Origin: a virus
Virus record (IMG/VR): IMGVR_UViG_3300018049_000042
Location: 1 to 42,373 of that record
DNA length: 42,373 bases
Strand: one strand, 5' to 3'
Shown here: positions 40,871 to 42,373 of the stretch, in pieces
Position numbering within the stretch: the stretch's first letter is position 1
Layout of the letters: each line of letters begins with the position of its first letter
The notes under the pieces: generated by a model
What the model was told of the DNA's origin: nothing
The model's database searches: none
Seen by the model: the letters and a program-made list of their open reading frames with translations, nothing else
Made by a program: the position numbers and the translations under genes

Positions 40871-42337
40871 TTATAATCCTCTTTTCTTTAATTGATCTTC
40901 GAGTCGAGTATTTGTACCCATTGTAAATTGTTTACTTCCACCTCGAGTAGTTTGTCCAAGATTTGTACTACCAGTTAATAATGCATCTACAGGATTTACT
41001 TGCCTGCCTGTATATAAAGGAACTACATTGCTATATAAACTCGATATTTTTCCAGCTGCTAATAAATTACCAAGAAATGTATCATTATTTGTATTATCTG
41101 GATCTTTTAATAAAGCCCGTACCTCAGATATATTAGGATCCTTATCAGTAATACCACCGTAAAAATCACTTCTATTAATAGCTTTTTTCATATAGTCACC
41201 TGGATCTATAGATACTCTAATATATGCTCTATCACTATTATCTAAATAGTCTGATAAAATTGCACTTGTAGGTCTCGCTGTTTCGGTAAGGTCTGTGGCA
41301 GTATTTGTATTAGTCCAATTTTCCGCACTACCTGGTCCACCTCCATAAGAAGCATATACCGCAGTATCAGAAGCTATAGCTTCATCTGCCCTACCAGTTA
41401 AATCCCCATGGAATGTAGGGGCTGTTACTCCCTCAGTAAAACTTCCACTCTTACAAAATACATTCTGGAAATATCCCGTTATAGTATCTCCACCAAACGT
41501 TCCAGTGGCACCAAAAACGGATAAATCATTCGCTGCTATATTCATGTCTGGGCTTGAGAGAATAACTTCATCTTCCGATGTCAAAGATAACGTACCTTTA
41601 CAGGCCTGTATATAGTCACCTTCAGCTAGCACCGTAAAAACGCCCTTTGTTACGCTATACCGTTGACCGAGAGTCTGATCAGTAATAGATCCCGCTACCA
41701 TAGAGACTTCATTACCTTTTACAGTCTTTTGGTGCTTCTTCCCTATCGTGACACCGACCGAGCCATCAGTCTTCCTTACTTCATTTCCACCCACCTCAAC
41801 GTTATAGTTACCACCAACCTTCACATTAAAGTCACCAGAGACGTCTAATGTTAAATTGCCATTATAACTTAAGTGCGCGTCTCCTTCTACTACAACCTTC
41901 TCATCTTTCTGTACCACGCGCACTGTATTACCTACACTACTATAGATAGAAGTTCCGTCGGCAAGAAGTTCTACACCAGATCCTGTCTTATGGTATATCA
42001 TGATTCTTTCTGAACCAGGCGTATCGTCGTATTCAATGGTATGACCAGATATAGTCTCATGTACAGACGTCTTACCATACTGTGAGCTCGATCTTCGCGA
42101 CGCTGGAATGGCGTCTACATAGTCGACTATTTTATCTCCACCACCGGTATAGACATAGTTTTTCCTACCACCACGCGATGTTTTATTTACCGAAGATTGG
42201 TGTGAATATGGGAGTTTAGGGAACTCATGAGTTTTATCAGCACGTACCGAATTATTTGTTTTTCCGCGAGTCGCTTCTTCTCGTTGAGTTGGTCCATAGT
42301 AATTATATTCATCATCTACAATTATTTTTTCAGCCAT
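40871..42337 (-). CDS. gp5: gp5-like baseplate hub protein, beta-helix C-terminal domain without lysozyme
   Basis: A 488-aa protein. From about residue 120 to 290 it has the gp5C/VgrG-type triple-stranded beta-helix repeats (VRVVQKDEKVVVEGDAHL, NLTLDVSGDFNVKVGGNYNVEVGG, KTVKGNEVSMVAG). The N-terminal 110 residues are polar, with no recognisable OB fold, and no lysozyme domain (EDxT-type) is visible. That is known for marine T4-like phages, whose hub lacks the muramidase of T4 gp5. After the helix comes a region with GVTAPTFHGDLTGRADEAIASDTA. A strong Shine-Dalgarno (AAGGAGAAC) precedes the ATG, and it is the first gene on the right. Its 5' half (41640-42120) is nearly 50% GC, unlike other genes here. 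Confidence 0.8.
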   Translation of the reverse strand: MAEKIIVDDEYNYYGPTQREEATRGKTNNSVRADKTHEFPKLPYSHQSSVNKTSRGGRKNYVYTGGGDKIVDYVDAIPASRRSSSQYGKTSVHETISGHTIEYDDTPGSERIMIYHKTGSGVELLADGTSIYSSVGNTVRVVQKDEKVVVEGDAHLSYNGNLTLDVSGDFNVKVGGNYNVEVGGNEVRKTDGSVGVTIGKKHQKTVKGNEVSMVAGSITDQTLGQRYSVTKGVFTVLAEGDYIQACKGTLSLTSEDEVILSSPDMNIAANDLSVFGATGTFGGDTITGYFQNVFCKSGSFTEGVTAPTFHGDLTGRADEAIASDTAVYASYGGGPGSAENWTNTNTATDLTETARPTSAILSDYLDNSDRAYIRVSIDPGDYMKKAINRSDFYGGITDKDPNISEVRALLKDPDNTNNDTFLGNLLAAGKISSLYSNVVPLYTGRQVNPVDALLTGSTNLGQTTRGGSKQFTMGTNTRLEDQLKKRGL

Positions 42338-42373
42338 GTGTTCTCCTTTGAGCTATACTCATATCCGCTGTTC

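Noticed and set aside
1-42373. tRNA genes or CRISPR arrays
   Set aside because: No cloverleaf-like segment or regular short repeats with unique spacers were seen; all repeats are in frame inside fibre genes.

Overview
The window is a 42.4 kb piece of a T4-like (contractile-tail) phage genome, probably marine. The evidence is a baseplate-wedge gene block in T4-like order (gp5 C-terminal domain, gp25, gp6, a gp7/tail-protein-I-like protein, gp8, a DUF4815-type structural protein), very large repetitive tail-fibre proteins, and T4-type late promoters (TATAAATA). GC content is low, and lowest in the central cassette, which fits a low-GC marine host such as SAR11 or Prochlorococcus. The host itself is inferred, not shown. 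I saw no tRNA, rRNA, CRISPR, integrase or IS element.

Layout. (1) 1-11139, minus strand: tail-fibre/adhesin block. It holds a partial ~840-residue structural protein, a 122-aa protein, a double jelly-roll protein, a 412-aa fibre, a 1867-aa repeat fibre and a 124-aa Ig-like protein. (2) 11140-11242: divergent intergenic region with one late promoter facing each way. (3) 11243-23397, plus strand: an accessory operon of 14 ORFs in which essentially every stop overlaps the next start. It encodes five ORFs belonging to four radical SAM enzymes, a PP-loop ATPase with a zinc-type Cys cluster, a nitroreductase-like protein, a GT-B-like glycosyltransferase, a DegT-type PLP aminotransferase, an SGNH hydrolase-like protein, a NodU/TobZ-type O-carbamoyltransferase, a methyltransferase and two small DxD (GT-A) glycosyltransferases. 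(4) 23348-42337, minus strand: the baseplate block, from a small unknown protein back to gp5, including a 1156-aa fibre with a YadA-like head. It meets the operon tail to tail with a 50-bp coding overlap.

How it works together. The minus-strand genes build the baseplate and host-contact fibres. The plus-strand operon looks like a pathway that makes an amino- and carbamoyl-modified sugar or small molecule and transfers it. It has its own late promoter, so it is likely expressed when virions are assembled. The product is unknown; glycosylation of the virion or alteration of the host surface are the obvious options.

Most unusual observations: four amicyanin-like cupredoxin domains with complete His/Cys-x2-His-x2-Met copper ligands sit inside three tail/structural proteins, two of them in the giant fibre. 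The fully overlapping 12-kb biosynthetic operon is the other main candidate for an undescribed system.
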